From positions 2,191,501-2,255,500 of the forward strand of contig NZ_CP121668.1 of the NCBI RefSeq assembly GCF_029714425.1: a DNA stretch of 64,000 bases. Direction: 5' to 3'. The notes beneath the pieces are model-generated. The model did no database searches. It was not told where the DNA came from and worked only from the letters and a program-made list of their open reading frames with translations. The DNA comes from Bradyrhizobium sp. CB2312. Lineage in GTDB: Bacteria; Pseudomonadota; Alphaproteobacteria; Rhizobiales; Xanthobacteraceae. Each line of letters opens with the position of its first letter. Within the stretch, counting starts at the first letter, position 1. Position numbers and translations under genes: made by a program. Positions 45,695 through 54,711 of the stretch are shown here, piece by piece.

Positions 45695-45996
45695 AGGAAG
45701 TGCGCTCGCGGAAATACCTCCAGCTGGGCATCGTATGTGAGCACAAGCCGCAGTGTCGGTCTGAGTGAGTCGTGACGACTCATCGCAACCTCTGCCGTCC
45801 AACGCTGCGTGCCCGCGATGTTTGGTCGCGCAGGCGTCCGCATCGAGCCATGTCCTGATCGAAGCGCCGTCGGTAACGAGTAACCTAATTTTCGCAAAAC
45901 AAAACAGGGCGTGCCATCATAGTGCCGTTGGCATATTGTCTCGGCGCGGCCGTGGTCCAAGAGTCTGCTAATCGCCAGCCATGAGATGGGTGAGCC
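45695..45996. other. 302-base intergenic stretch, nothing recognised
   Basis: It is somewhat less GC-rich than its surroundings (for example TAACCTAATTTTCGCAAAAC near 45884). No ribosome-site-supported frame, repeat element or clear promoter was seen. Confidence 0.4.
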
Positions 45997-48900
45997 ATGC
46001 AGATTGCGGAATGGCTCGAGAAGCTAGGGCTTGGGCAATACGCGGAGCGCTTTGCCCAGAATGGGATCGACGTAAGCGTCCTTCCCGAGCTGATGGATGA
46101 GGACTTTGACAAGCTCGGAGTCCTGCTCGGTCATCGCCGCAAGATGTTGCGTGCCATTGCGGACCTCGATCCGGCCGCATTGATCGCATCACCGGCTCCT
46201 CCTCACGACGCCGAGCGGCGCCACCTCACCGTCATGTTTTGCGATCTGGTCGGTTCGACCGCGCTCTCGGCACGTCTCGATCCCGAGGATATGTGGGAAG
46301 TGATCCGGGTCTACCGCGCCGCATGCGCGCGCGTCATCGCGGCTTATGACGGCAGCATCGCCAGGTTCGTCGGTGACGGAATACTCGTCTATTTCGGCTA
46401 TCCGCGCGCCCACGAGGATGATGCGGAGCGCGCAGTACGCGCGGGCCTCGACATCATCTCCGCGATCCGCCAGCTCAAGACAGGCGCCGGCGAACGGGTC
46501 GAGTTGCGGATTGCAGTTGCGACCGGACTTGTGGTGGTCGGCGACCTCATCAGTGGCGAGGCGTCAGAGGAGCACGCGACCATCGGCGATACGCCAAACC
46601 TGGCCGCCCGGCTTCAGAGCCTGGCCGAACCGGGAGTGGTCGTCGTTGCGTCATCGACGCGCCGGCTGCTCGGGGATCTCTTCACTTTTCGCAATCTCGG
46701 CCGCCGCGAAGTCAAGGGGATAGGCGAACCCATCGCGGTATGGGCGGTGGAAGGAGCGACGGCATCCGAGAGCCGCTTCGAGGCGGTCCGCGCCGCGCGC
46801 TCGATCGGCTTTGTCGGCCGCAAGGATGAGATCGAATTCATTCTCTCGCGCCAGCGCGAGGCTTGGCAGGGCCAGGGCCAGATCGTGTTGATTTCCGGCG
46901 AAGCGGGCATCGGCAAGTCGCGCATCGTCGCAACGCTGTCCGAAAGTCCCTCGTTGGGGACGCACCGTCGGGTGCGATATCAGTGCTCGCCCTACCATAC
47001 CAACAGTGCGCTTCATCCCTTCGTCGCCCAGCTCGAGCGCGCCGCGGGAATCCGCTCGCACGACACGCCAGAACAAAAGCTCGACAAGCTCGAGGCAATG
47101 CTGGCGCTTGGAACCCAGCAGGTCGGCCGGGCAACACCGCTGATTGCGGCGCTGCTTTCGATTCCGACCGCTGACCATTGCTCGCCCCTCGGCTTGAGCC
47201 CGGCGCAGCAGCGGCGACAGACCTTTGCCGCCCTTCTCGATCAGCTCGAGGGGCTGGCGCGAGATCAGCCTCTGCTGATCATCTGCGAGGATTTGCATTG
47301 GGCCGATGCCACGACGCTCGAGCTGTTCGATCTCGCGGTCGATCGGATCAGGGCGCTGCCGATCCTCGTGCTGATGACATCCCGGCCGGAATTCGAGCCA
47401 TCCTGGTCGGGCCTTGCCAATGTCAGCCTGTTGCGGCTCGACCGGCTCGATCGGCAGGACACGCGCGCGCTGGTCGAACAGGTGGTTGTCGGTCGCCAGC
47501 TGCCACGCGAGATGATGAAGCAGATCATCGACAAGACGGATGGCGTCCCGCTGTTCGTCGAGGAGTTGACCAAGATGGTGCTGGAGTCCGGCCTGCTCGT
47601 CGAAGATGCCGGGCGCTATCGCCTGAATAGTCCGCTCCCGCCGCTTGCGATTCCCGCCACGCTGCAGGATTCGCTGATGGCTCGGCTCGACCGGCTCGCT
47701 CCAGTCAAGGAGGTGGCGCAGATCGGCGCCGCGATCGGCCGCGACTTCTCATACGCGCTGCTGAAATACGTGGCGGGACGCGATGATCTGACGCTCAGCG
47801 CTGCGCTAGCACAGCTCGAAGAGGCCGAACTTCTGCTTCGCCGTGGGGCGCCGCCCGAATCAAACTATAGCTTCAAGCACGCCCTTGTTCAGGAAGCTGC
47901 CTACGAGAGTCTGCTCAAGAGCAAGCGGCAGCTGCTTCACACGCGAATTGGCGAGGTCCTGCGCGAGAAGTTTCCAGTCGTCGCCGAGACTGAGCCGGAA
48001 GTTCTGGCCCATCACTTCACCGAAGCGGGGCTGAGCGAGGTCGCCGTCGAATGGTGGCGCAGGGCGGGCCAGCAGGCGCTGAAGCGCTCCGCCTATTCCG
48101 AGGCGGTCGCGCATCTCGGCAAGGCGGTTGCGACCGCTGACGAACTGCCTGACGAACCCCGCCGGGCGATGAGCAGGCTGCATCTTCAAATCTCATATGG
48201 CCGTGCACTAAGGGGTAGCCTCGGGCACAGCGCCCCCGAAACGATCGCGGCATGGACGCGCGCGCGCCAGTTCGCAACCGACATCGACGATCCCGTTGAA
48301 CTTGCGCCTGTTCATTCGGGACTCTTCAATGCCTGCTTGACACATGGCGAACTTGCTCCGATGCGGGAGCTGGCGGATGCCATCGGCAGCGCCGCTGACC
48401 GGCGACCGGACTCGCCGCTGGCCGCCATCGTTGCTCATTGGACAGGCGGCGTCACCTGCTGGTTCGGGGGCGATTACGTCAACGCGAGAGCGCATCTCGA
48501 GCAGGCGCTGGCCATCTATGATGCCGAACCGGATCCCGCGACATTCAGGGCTTCGACACTGGATCTGCCGTTCGTGATCATGAGATTTCTTGCCCTGGTG
48601 CTTTGGCCGCTCGGCATCACCGCTCGCGCACGCCAGCTCGCCGCCGAAGCGGTGGGTGCTTCGGGAGAACAACGGGCGCTTTCACGGGCCAATGCGCTGG
48701 TCCATCGCGCTGTGTTCGACGGCGTATGCGGGGGCATGTTGCAGCAAACAGAGACGATCCTGGCGCTCGGTCTCGCGCGCGACCACACGATGCCGCTGTA
48801 TGTGGCCGCGGGCACCTACCTGAATGGCCTCGCCAAGTGGCGTGCCGGCGAGCGAATGGCCGGACTGGCGGACATGCGTCACGGCTGGACCTTGCTGCAC

Positions 48901-49371
48901 GAGAACGATTGCTACCTTTGCGAGCCGTTTTGGGGGATGCATGTCGCCGTGGCGAATGCAGAGGTAGGCGAGGTCGAAACCGGGCTGGAAATCCTGAATG
49001 AACTGATCGCCCGGACCGCACAGTCCGGCCAGCATTGGCTCGATGCCGAGCTGTATCGTGTCCGCGGAACGCTTTTGTCGCGCCACGATTGTTCGGACGA
49101 ATTCAGTGCCGAAGACGACCTCAAGCGAGCGCTGAACATCGCGCGACATCAGCAGACGAAGACGTTCGAGCTGCGCAGCGCCCTTGGACTTGCTCGCCTG
49201 CACAAGGCAAATGGCCGGGCAGGTGCGGCATCCGAAGTGCTCGCGCCCGTGCTCGCCGAATTCGAGGCGGAGCGTCATCTTCCTGAATTCGTGGAAGCGC
49301 AAGAGCTGCTCGCGCAAGAGCATGAGGCACGCGCCGTTTCCCCGGCGGTTCGTCTTGGCGGCAGAGAATGA
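45997..49371 (+). CDS. SAM domain - class III nucleotide cyclase - AAA ATPase - TPR-like regulator
   Basis: 1124 aa. Residues 1-60 form a SAM domain (IAEWLEKLGLGQYAERFAQN). A class III cyclase homology domain spans ~75-250, with both metal aspartates present (D83 in FCDLVGST, D127 in FVGDG) and GDTPNLAARL. An AAA/STAND ATPase follows with Walker A GEAGIGKS (301-308) and LLIICEDLHWADATTLELFD. The C-terminal half is helical repeats of the TPR type. Rhizobia carry many such proteins. The conserved aspartates suggest real cyclase activity, probably making cAMP, regulated by the ATPase/TPR part; targets are unknown. Confidence 0.9.
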   Translation: MQIAEWLEKLGLGQYAERFAQNGIDVSVLPELMDEDFDKLGVLLGHRRKMLRAIADLDPAALIASPAPPHDAERRHLTVMFCDLVGSTALSARLDPEDMWEVIRVYRAACARVIAAYDGSIARFVGDGILVYFGYPRAHEDDAERAVRAGLDIISAIRQLKTGAGERVELRIAVATGLVVVGDLISGEASEEHATIGDTPNLAARLQSLAEPGVVVVASSTRRLLGDLFTFRNLGRREVKGIGEPIAVWAVEGATASESRFEAVRAARSIGFVGRKDEIEFILSRQREAWQGQGQIVLISGEAGIGKSRIVATLSESPSLGTHRRVRYQCSPYHTNSALHPFVAQLERAAGIRSHDTPEQKLDKLEAMLALGTQQVGRATPLIAALLSIPTADHCSPLGLSPAQQRRQTFAALLDQLEGLARDQPLLIICEDLHWADATTLELFDLAVDRIRALPILVLMTSRPEFEPSWSGLANVSLLRLDRLDRQDTRALVEQVVVGRQLPREMMKQIIDKTDGVPLFVEELTKMVLESGLLVEDAGRYRLNSPLPPLAIPATLQDSLMARLDRLAPVKEVAQIGAAIGRDFSYALLKYVAGRDDLTLSAALAQLEEAELLLRRGAPPESNYSFKHALVQEAAYESLLKSKRQLLHTRIGEVLREKFPVVAETEPEVLAHHFTEAGLSEVAVEWWRRAGQQALKRSAYSEAVAHLGKAVATADELPDEPRRAMSRLHLQISYGRALRGSLGHSAPETIAAWTRARQFATDIDDPVELAPVHSGLFNACLTHGELAPMRELADAIGSAADRRPDSPLAAIVAHWTGGVTCWFGGDYVNARAHLEQALAIYDAEPDPATFRASTLDLPFVIMRFLALVLWPLGITARARQLAAEAVGASGEQRALSRANALVHRAVFDGVCGGMLQQTETILALGLARDHTMPLYVAAGTYLNGLAKWRAGERMAGLADMRHGWTLLHENDCYLCEPFWGMHVAVANAEVGEVETGLEILNELIARTAQSGQHWLDAELYRVRGTLLSRHDCSDEFSAEDDLKRALNIARHQQTKTFELRSALGLARLHKANGRAGAASEVLAPVLAEFEAERHLPEFVEAQELLAQEHEARAVSPAVRLGGRE

Positions 49372-49374
49372 CGG

Positions 49375-50598
49375 CTACGAATTGACGTGCACGAAATCCC
49401 GCAGCAGCGGATAGATCTCGTTGTTCCAGCGCTTGCCCGAGAATACGCCGTAATGGCCGACGCCGGCCTGCATGTGGTGGACGCGGCGATAGGCGCGCAC
49501 GCCAGTGCAAAGGTCTTGCGCCGCCAGCGTCTGGCCGATCGAGCAGATGTCGTCCTTCTCGCCCTCGACCGTCATCAGGCCCATACGGCTGACGGCTTTC
49601 GTGTTCACTGGACGGCCCCGATGCATCAGCTTGCCTTGCGGCAACAGGTGCTCCTGGAATACGTCGCGCACGGTCTCGATGTAGAACTCCGCGGGCAGGT
49701 CCATCACCGCGAAGTATTCGTCGTAGAAGGTCTTGATGCTCGCCGCCTTCTCCTTCTCGCCCTTGGCGATGTGGTTGGCGAGATCCATGTGCTGCTTGAT
49801 GTGGCGCTCGAGATTCATCGAGACGAAGGCGGTGAGCTGCACGAAGCCGGGATAGACCTTGCGCAGCGCGCCGCGGCATTGCACCGGCACGTAATTGATC
49901 AGGTTCTGCTCGAACCAATCGATCGGCCGGCTCTTGGCGAACTCGTTGACCCGGGTCGGCTGGATCCGCGTGTCGATCGGGCCGGCCATCAGCGTCAGCG
50001 TCGCCGGACGTGACGGATGATTGTCCTCGCACATGATCGCGGCGGCCGCGAGCGCGGAGACCGACGGCTGGCAGATCGCCACCATATGCGGCCGCGGGCC
50101 GAGCTGTCCCAGGAAGTCGATGAGATGCTCGGTGTAGTCGTCGAGGCCGAAGCGGCCCTCCTTGCGCGGAATGTCGCGTGGGTTGTGCCAATCGGTGATG
50201 TAGACGTCGTGGTCCTGGAGCAGCGTCTTCACCGTGCCGCGCAAGAGCGTGGCGAAATGGCCGGACATCGGCGCCACCAGCAGCATGCGCGGCTGTTCGG
50301 GCGCGCCATCCTTCTTGAAATGCAGCAGCGAGCCGAACGGCGTCGCATAGGCGATCTCCTCGGTGATGCCGATCTCGCGATTGCCGACCATGACGCTGTC
50401 GATGCCGTAGGCCGGGCGGTCATAGGTGAGGGTGGCGCGCGAGATCAGCTCCAGTGCGGCCGAGAGCCGGCCGACGACCTGATCCGACAGGCCCTGCGGT
50501 ACCAGATTGAGGAATTTGAGCGCGGACGAGGCCCCCGCCCGCCACGGCGCCGTCAGGTCCATATGGTTCTGAAAGGCCTGATAATACATCGACATCAT
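49375..50598 (-). CDS. phaZ: Intracellular polyhydroxyalkanoate (PHB) depolymerase
   Basis: 407 aa. It degrades stored PHB granules. The nucleophile is Cys176 in MVAICQPSVSALAAAA, as in Ralstonia-type intracellular PhaZ where Cys replaces Ser in the lipase box. MYYQAFQNHMDLTAPWRAGA, DVYITDWHNPRDIP and the C-terminal GVGHYGVFSGKRWNNEIYPL are family blocks. Starts at ATG 50598, 50595 or 50589 are all possible; the frame further upstream is not family-like. It converges on the cyclase gene with three bases between stops. Confidence 0.95.
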   Translation of the reverse strand: MMSMYYQAFQNHMDLTAPWRAGASSALKFLNLVPQGLSDQVVGRLSAALELISRATLTYDRPAYGIDSVMVGNREIGITEEIAYATPFGSLLHFKKDGAPEQPRMLLVAPMSGHFATLLRGTVKTLLQDHDVYITDWHNPRDIPRKEGRFGLDDYTEHLIDFLGQLGPRPHMVAICQPSVSALAAAAIMCEDNHPSRPATLTLMAGPIDTRIQPTRVNEFAKSRPIDWFEQNLINYVPVQCRGALRKVYPGFVQLTAFVSMNLERHIKQHMDLANHIAKGEKEKAASIKTFYDEYFAVMDLPAEFYIETVRDVFQEHLLPQGKLMHRGRPVNTKAVSRMGLMTVEGEKDDICSIGQTLAAQDLCTGVRAYRRVHHMQAGVGHYGVFSGKRWNNEIYPLLRDFVHVNS

Positions 50599-50757
50599 AC
50601 TGAAAGCCCGGTTGCCCCGTGTTGCTATGCAATATCGACGCCAAGCCGGACGTGACCGCCGCAGAATTGGCACGTCGCTTGCTGCTCTTTTCGCGGGAAG
50701 CACAGGCAATGCGCACGCCCGCGCGATGCCCACGATCAGGCGTGAGGGAAGGGCCCT

Positions 50758-51414
50758 ATGGCGAAGGCGACACTGACCATCAGCAGCAAGAACTATTCGT
50801 CCTGGTCGCTGCGTGGCTGGCTGCTGGCGAAATTCTCAGGCCTCGATTTCGAGGAGATCGTTACCGCGCCCGACGATCCTTCGGCGCGCGCGGAGATCCT
50901 GCTGCTGTCGTCCTCGATCCTGGTGCCGTGCCTGCGGCACGAAGGCGCGACCGTCTGGGACACGCTGGCGATCGCCGAATACCTCAACGAGGTGATGCCG
51001 TCAGCCGGCTTGCTGCCTGACGACCGGGTCCAGCGCGCGCATTGCCGCTCGATCTCAGGCGAAATCCATTCCGGCTTCACCACGCTGCGCGCCTCGCTGC
51101 CAGTCAATCTGAAAGGGCACTTCCCCGGCTTCAAGATCTGGTCGCGCGCGCAGGCCGACATCGACCGCGTCTGGTTCATCTGGCGCGACTGCCTGGAGCA
51201 ATCCGGCGGACCGTTCCTGTTCGGCGAGCGGCGCACCATGGCGGATGCGATGTACGCTCCCGTGGTGACGCGTTTCGTCACCTATGACGTCAAGCTCGAG
51301 CCGCAGCTGAAAGCCTATGCCGATACCATCATGGCGATGCCCGAGATGGAGGAATGGATCGCGGCGGCGCGGGAAGAACCGGCCGAGATCGAGGAGCTCG
51401 AGGTCGAATATTAG
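50758..51414 (+). CDS. Glutathione S-transferase
   Basis: 218 aa. The thioredoxin-like N-terminal domain begins LTISSKNYSSWSLRGWLLAK with the likely catalytic Ser, and the glutathione-binding block is SSILVPCLRHEGATVWDTLA then IAEYLNE. The C-terminal helical domain has FLFGERRTMADAMYAPVVTR. Substrate is unknown. Two strong hairpins follow the stop codon. Confidence 0.93.
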   Translation: MAKATLTISSKNYSSWSLRGWLLAKFSGLDFEEIVTAPDDPSARAEILLLSSSILVPCLRHEGATVWDTLAIAEYLNEVMPSAGLLPDDRVQRAHCRSISGEIHSGFTTLRASLPVNLKGHFPGFKIWSRAQADIDRVWFIWRDCLEQSGGPFLFGERRTMADAMYAPVVTRFVTYDVKLEPQLKAYADTIMAMPEMEEWIAAAREEPAEIEELEVEY

Positions 51415-51467
51415 GCAGGCGCGGCGACGCCCTGCCTGTTTTGGGGGCGAGGCTTAGGGCCTCGCCC
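51414..51467 (+). terminator. Two consecutive hairpins after the GST gene, probable terminator
   Basis: First hairpin 51414-51436 (GGCAGG-C-GCG, GCGA loop, CGC-CCTGCC) is followed by TGTTTTG. Second hairpin 51445-51467 (GGGCGAGGC, loop TTAGG, GCCTCGCCC) comes directly after. The first fits an intrinsic terminator. Confidence 0.65.
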
Positions 51468-51631
51468 TCCAGCTAGGATGTCCTTGAACCCGTTAACGTT
51501 TAGCGCCCGCCATTGGCCCAGCCGTGCCCGCGCGCTGCGCAGATATTGTGTACCCGTTCGGGCTGATTGCGACATCTAGCCGTGAACAGCCGCGTACGGA
51601 ACCTTTCGGCTGATTCGGACGTGATTCGTTC

Positions 51632-51667
51632 GGGCCGCGTTCTGTTGGTTAAGACGGAGCGCGGCCC
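51632..51667 (-). terminator. Long-loop hairpin downstream of the 74-aa gene
   Basis: GGGCCGCG (51632-51639) pairs with CGCGGCCC (51660-51667) around a 20-base loop, 28 bases after the stop of the minus-strand gene. It lacks a clear T-run, so terminator function is tentative. Confidence 0.35.
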
Positions 51668-51695
51668 CGTTGCGTTTTGAGACAGGCGCGGCCCG

Positions 51696-51920
51696 TCAGG
51701 CCACGCCGCTGTGCTTCACCCGTGGCAGGCGCCAGCCGATCACGGTGGCTTCCACCGCGATGCCGGCCTCGTGGTTCTGCCAGCGTCCCTCGACATAGCG
51801 GCAGGCGAACGGCAGTTGATACGTTCCGCTGTGGTCCTCGCACAAGACTTCAACCGGCAGTCCAGGTGGCGGTTCTCCGGCGCCGTCGAACTCCGCCAGA
51901 CGTCTATCGCGCGTTGCCAT
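51696..51920 (-). CDS. Small conserved hypothetical protein
   Basis: 74 aa: starts MATRDRRLAEFDGAGEPPPG and continues LPVEVLCEDHSGTYQLPFAC, ending WRLPRVKHSGVA. The frame is open upstream, but this ATG gives a protein-like sequence with soluble, mixed composition. No domain recognised. It is divergent from the next small gene. Confidence 0.6.
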   Translation of the reverse strand: MATRDRRLAEFDGAGEPPPGLPVEVLCEDHSGTYQLPFACRYVEGRWQNHEAGIAVEATVIGWRLPRVKHSGVA

Positions 51921-52103
51921 TCGAAAAATCTCCCCTAAACAAAGCCGCGAAAGAGCGCCCACTTCTCCCGCGCGCGGATCATCATTCCCCGTCAGAGGGA
52001 ACAGGCGCAAGCTCAACGCGAGAATGCGGTACGAGTGTGGTAGCCTCCGGCGGCTGCGCGCAAACAGCGCACATTGACGTGATCGATTTGATAGGAACCT
52101 TTC

Positions 52104-52460
52104 ATGCTGCTTCGAAATGCCGGCGCTTGTTTCGCAATGTTGCTGCTCGCCGCGCTGGTTAACGCGCCGGCCTGCGCGCAGGACGTGCCCGGCATCGAGA
52201 TCTGCACGGTCGAGAAGACCATGGAGCGGCGCACCAGCTGCCTGCAGAGCAATGTCGACTTCCTTCAGAAGACGATCACCAAGCTCAACCTCGATCATCA
52301 GCAGAAGCTGGATGCGGCAAATCGCCAGATCGATGCGCTGAAGGCGAGCCTCGCCGGCTTGCAGAAGACGCTCGGCGATCTCCAGGCCGCGCAGACCAAG
52401 ATCGCCGAGGACGTGAAGAAGAAGCAGGACGCACCGCCGCCGAAGGATGCGCAGAAATAA
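52104..52460 (+). CDS. Small exported coiled-coil protein
   Basis: 118 aa. Signal peptide MLLRNAGACFAMLLLAALVN through ACAQ. The mature part has a Cys pair (EICTVEKTMERRTSCLQSN) and then a long heptad-rich helix (FLQKTITKLNLDHQQKLDAA, LKASLAGLQKTLGDLQAA), ending in a charged Pro/Lys tail. It is likely a periplasmic coiled coil; family not recognised. Confidence 0.7.
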   Translation: MLLRNAGACFAMLLLAALVNAPACAQDVPGIEICTVEKTMERRTSCLQSNVDFLQKTITKLNLDHQQKLDAANRQIDALKASLAGLQKTLGDLQAAQTKIAEDVKKKQDAPPPKDAQK

Positions 52461-52469
52461 GCGCGCCGA

Positions 52470-53573
52470 TTACACGACTCGATATCGCTCGATCACGTCG
52501 CGATCGGGCTCATAACCAAGTCCGGGTCCGGTCGGCACCGCGACATGACCGGTGGCATCGGCGTCGGCGCGGCCGCCCCAGAGGCAGGCTTCGCGCTTGA
52601 GATAGAACATCTCGACGAGCCCGTCGTCGCGGGTCGCCAGCAGATGCAGCGTCGCCAGAAGGCCGGGACCAAAGTAGGGAGAGTGCGGGACGATCTTGAC
52701 GCCGAACTGATCCGCTGCTGCGGCGACCTTCAGGAATTCAGTGATGCCGCCCACCTTCGTCACCGACGGCTGCGCGTGGCTCACCGCGCCGGCATTCATC
52801 ATCTGGCGGAATTGATATTCGGTGCAGGCGTTCTCGCCGGCGGCGACGCCGAGCCCGCCCTTGCTGCGGACGTCGGCGAGCGTGGCGAAGTCTTCCGGTG
52901 GCCAGACCGGCTCCTCCAGGAACATCGGCTGCGCGTCCGCGCATGCCCTCGCGAACGCGATCGCCTGTTCGCCCGACAGCGGGCAGTTCATGTCGACCAT
53001 CAGCGGAATGTTGGGTCCGATCGCATCGCGCGCGGCGAACACCGCAGGCGTCGTGGTCTCGTGCAGCTTGATGGCGCCATAGCCGAGCGCGAGCGCCTTC
53101 CGGCATTCGCCGGCGATGTTGTCGGGCGAGCCGATCCGCAGCAGGCTCGCATAGGCGGGAATGGACGAGCGCCTGGTCTCGCCGAGCAGCCGATGCAGCG
53201 GCACGCCCTTGATCTTCGCAGCGATGTCCCACAGCGCGATGTCGAGTCCTGAGATCGCGAACATGGTGATGCCGTAGCGGCCGAACAGATGCAGGTTGCG
53301 CTGGATCTGCTCCATCGCTGCCGGAATGCCGGCTGCATCGGTCACCTTCAGCCCGCGCGCCTGCGGCGCGATCATCTCCTCGACGGCGCTGCGCGTGGTG
53401 CGCGGACAGACATAGGCAAAGGCATCGCCCCAGCCGGTCAATCCGGAATCGGTCGTGACCTCGACCAGCACCATGTCGAGCGCGGAGATGGCGGAGGCGC
53501 CCTGGCGAAAGCTCGCAACGCCGGCGTCATAGGGGATGCGGATATGGTGCGCCCGCACATCGGTGATTTCCAT
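52470..53573 (-). CDS. Mandelate racemase/muconate lactonizing enzyme family protein
   Basis: 367 aa, enolase superfamily. Metal ligands D194 (LMVDMNC), E220 (FLEEP) and E247 (AAGEN) and the general base H297 (IVPHSPYFGPG) sit almost exactly where mandelate racemase has D195, E221, E247 and H297. The usual KxK at the other catalytic site is K169-L-H171 here, so the second Lys is replaced by His. It should abstract a proton alpha to a carboxylate, as a racemase or acid sugar dehydratase; substrate unknown. ATG 53573 is preferred to an upstream in-frame start. Confidence 0.88.
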   Translation of the reverse strand: MEITDVRAHHIRIPYDAGVASFRQGASAISALDMVLVEVTTDSGLTGWGDAFAYVCPRTTRSAVEEMIAPQARGLKVTDAAGIPAAMEQIQRNLHLFGRYGITMFAISGLDIALWDIAAKIKGVPLHRLLGETRRSSIPAYASLLRIGSPDNIAGECRKALALGYGAIKLHETTTPAVFAARDAIGPNIPLMVDMNCPLSGEQAIAFARACADAQPMFLEEPVWPPEDFATLADVRSKGGLGVAAGENACTEYQFRQMMNAGAVSHAQPSVTKVGGITEFLKVAAAADQFGVKIVPHSPYFGPGLLATLHLLATRDDGLVEMFYLKREACLWGGRADADATGHVAVPTGPGLGYEPDRDVIERYRVV

Positions 53574-53742
53574 GACGCGGTTCCCCTTTCTGGTGAGCGG
53601 TTTCAACGAGTGTAGCCGCGAACACGAAGGCGTTGCCAGTGGCTATTCCCGGACTATCCTCATGCGGGAACAGCAATGCCGATCAAGCGCGATAGGAGGC
53701 ATTGGCGCATCATCGCCACGCTTCGAACGAGAGACGCAACCC

Positions 53743-54576
53743 ATGAACCCAGCCCAGCGCGCGCTCTGGTACATCGAGAGTCATCTCGCCGAGCCGATGA
53801 CGCTCGACGAGATCGCCGCGGTCTCAGGCGTGTCCCGGTTCCACATCGTGCGCGCGTTTGCCGCGGCCACCGGCTTGCCGGTGATGCGCTACGTGCGCGC
53901 GCGTCGGCTGAGTGAAGCGGCGCGCAGCCTTGCGGGGGGCGCGCCGGACATTCTCAGCCTGGCGCTGGAGGCGGATTACGGCTCGCACGAAGCATTCACC
54001 CGCGCGTTCCGCGACCAGTTCGGCACCACACCCGAAGCGGTGAGGGCGGCAACGTGCCTCGACAAACTCAAGCTACAGGAGCCGATCCTCATGGACTCCA
54101 CCATGCTCGACAATCTCGCCCCGCCGCGTTTCGAAACCGCAAAGGCCTTCCTGGTTGCCGGCCCCGCCGAGCGTATCGCTTGCGACAAGGGCGCCATGAT
54201 CCCCGGTCTGTGGCAGCGCTTCCACCAGGAGGTCGCCGACATTCCCGCGCGCGTCGGCAACATCGCTTATGGCGTCTGCTGCAACGGCGATGATGCCGGG
54301 AATTTCGATTACATCGCCGGCGTCGAGGTCGCCGATTTCTCCGACCTGCCGCGGCGCTTCGGCCGCATCCGCATTCCCGAGCAGCGCTATGCGGTGTTCA
54401 CCCACACCGACCACGTCGCCTCGGTCAGGCGCACCGTCAACACGATCTGGAATCAGTGGCTGCCGGCCTCTGGCCTCAAGGCCGCAGACGCGCCGACCTT
54501 CGAGCGCTATGACGAAAAATTCGATCCCGCAACCGGCAATGGCGGCTTTGAAATCTGGCTGCCGGTGCGAGAGTAG
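53743..54576 (+). CDS. AraC family regulator with GyrI-like effector-binding domain
   Basis: 277 aa. The HTH is N-terminal (MTLDEIAAVSGVSRFHIVRA, LALEADYGSHEAFTRAFRDQ, FGTTPEAVRAA), and the C-terminal ~155 residues form a GyrI/Rob-type binding domain (FETAKAFLVAGPAERI, RRFGRIRIPEQRYAVFTHTD, FEIWLPVRE). Such proteins respond to hydrophobic or cationic small molecules. It is divergent from the racemase-family gene. ATG 53743 matches the family start. Confidence 0.9.
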   Translation: MNPAQRALWYIESHLAEPMTLDEIAAVSGVSRFHIVRAFAAATGLPVMRYVRARRLSEAARSLAGGAPDILSLALEADYGSHEAFTRAFRDQFGTTPEAVRAATCLDKLKLQEPILMDSTMLDNLAPPRFETAKAFLVAGPAERIACDKGAMIPGLWQRFHQEVADIPARVGNIAYGVCCNGDDAGNFDYIAGVEVADFSDLPRRFGRIRIPEQRYAVFTHTDHVASVRRTVNTIWNQWLPASGLKAADAPTFERYDEKFDPATGNGGFEIWLPVRE

Positions 54577-54711
54577 CGCGCAACGCTGGCATACCATCCC
54601 GCTTGCTTGGCAAGCCCGGATGACTTTGTCATAACCGCAGGCAAATCTTGCGTGTGGAGCCCGTGCCGGACATCCCGTGCAAGCCATAACAAGCAGCCGG
54701 GAGGGTCCCAC

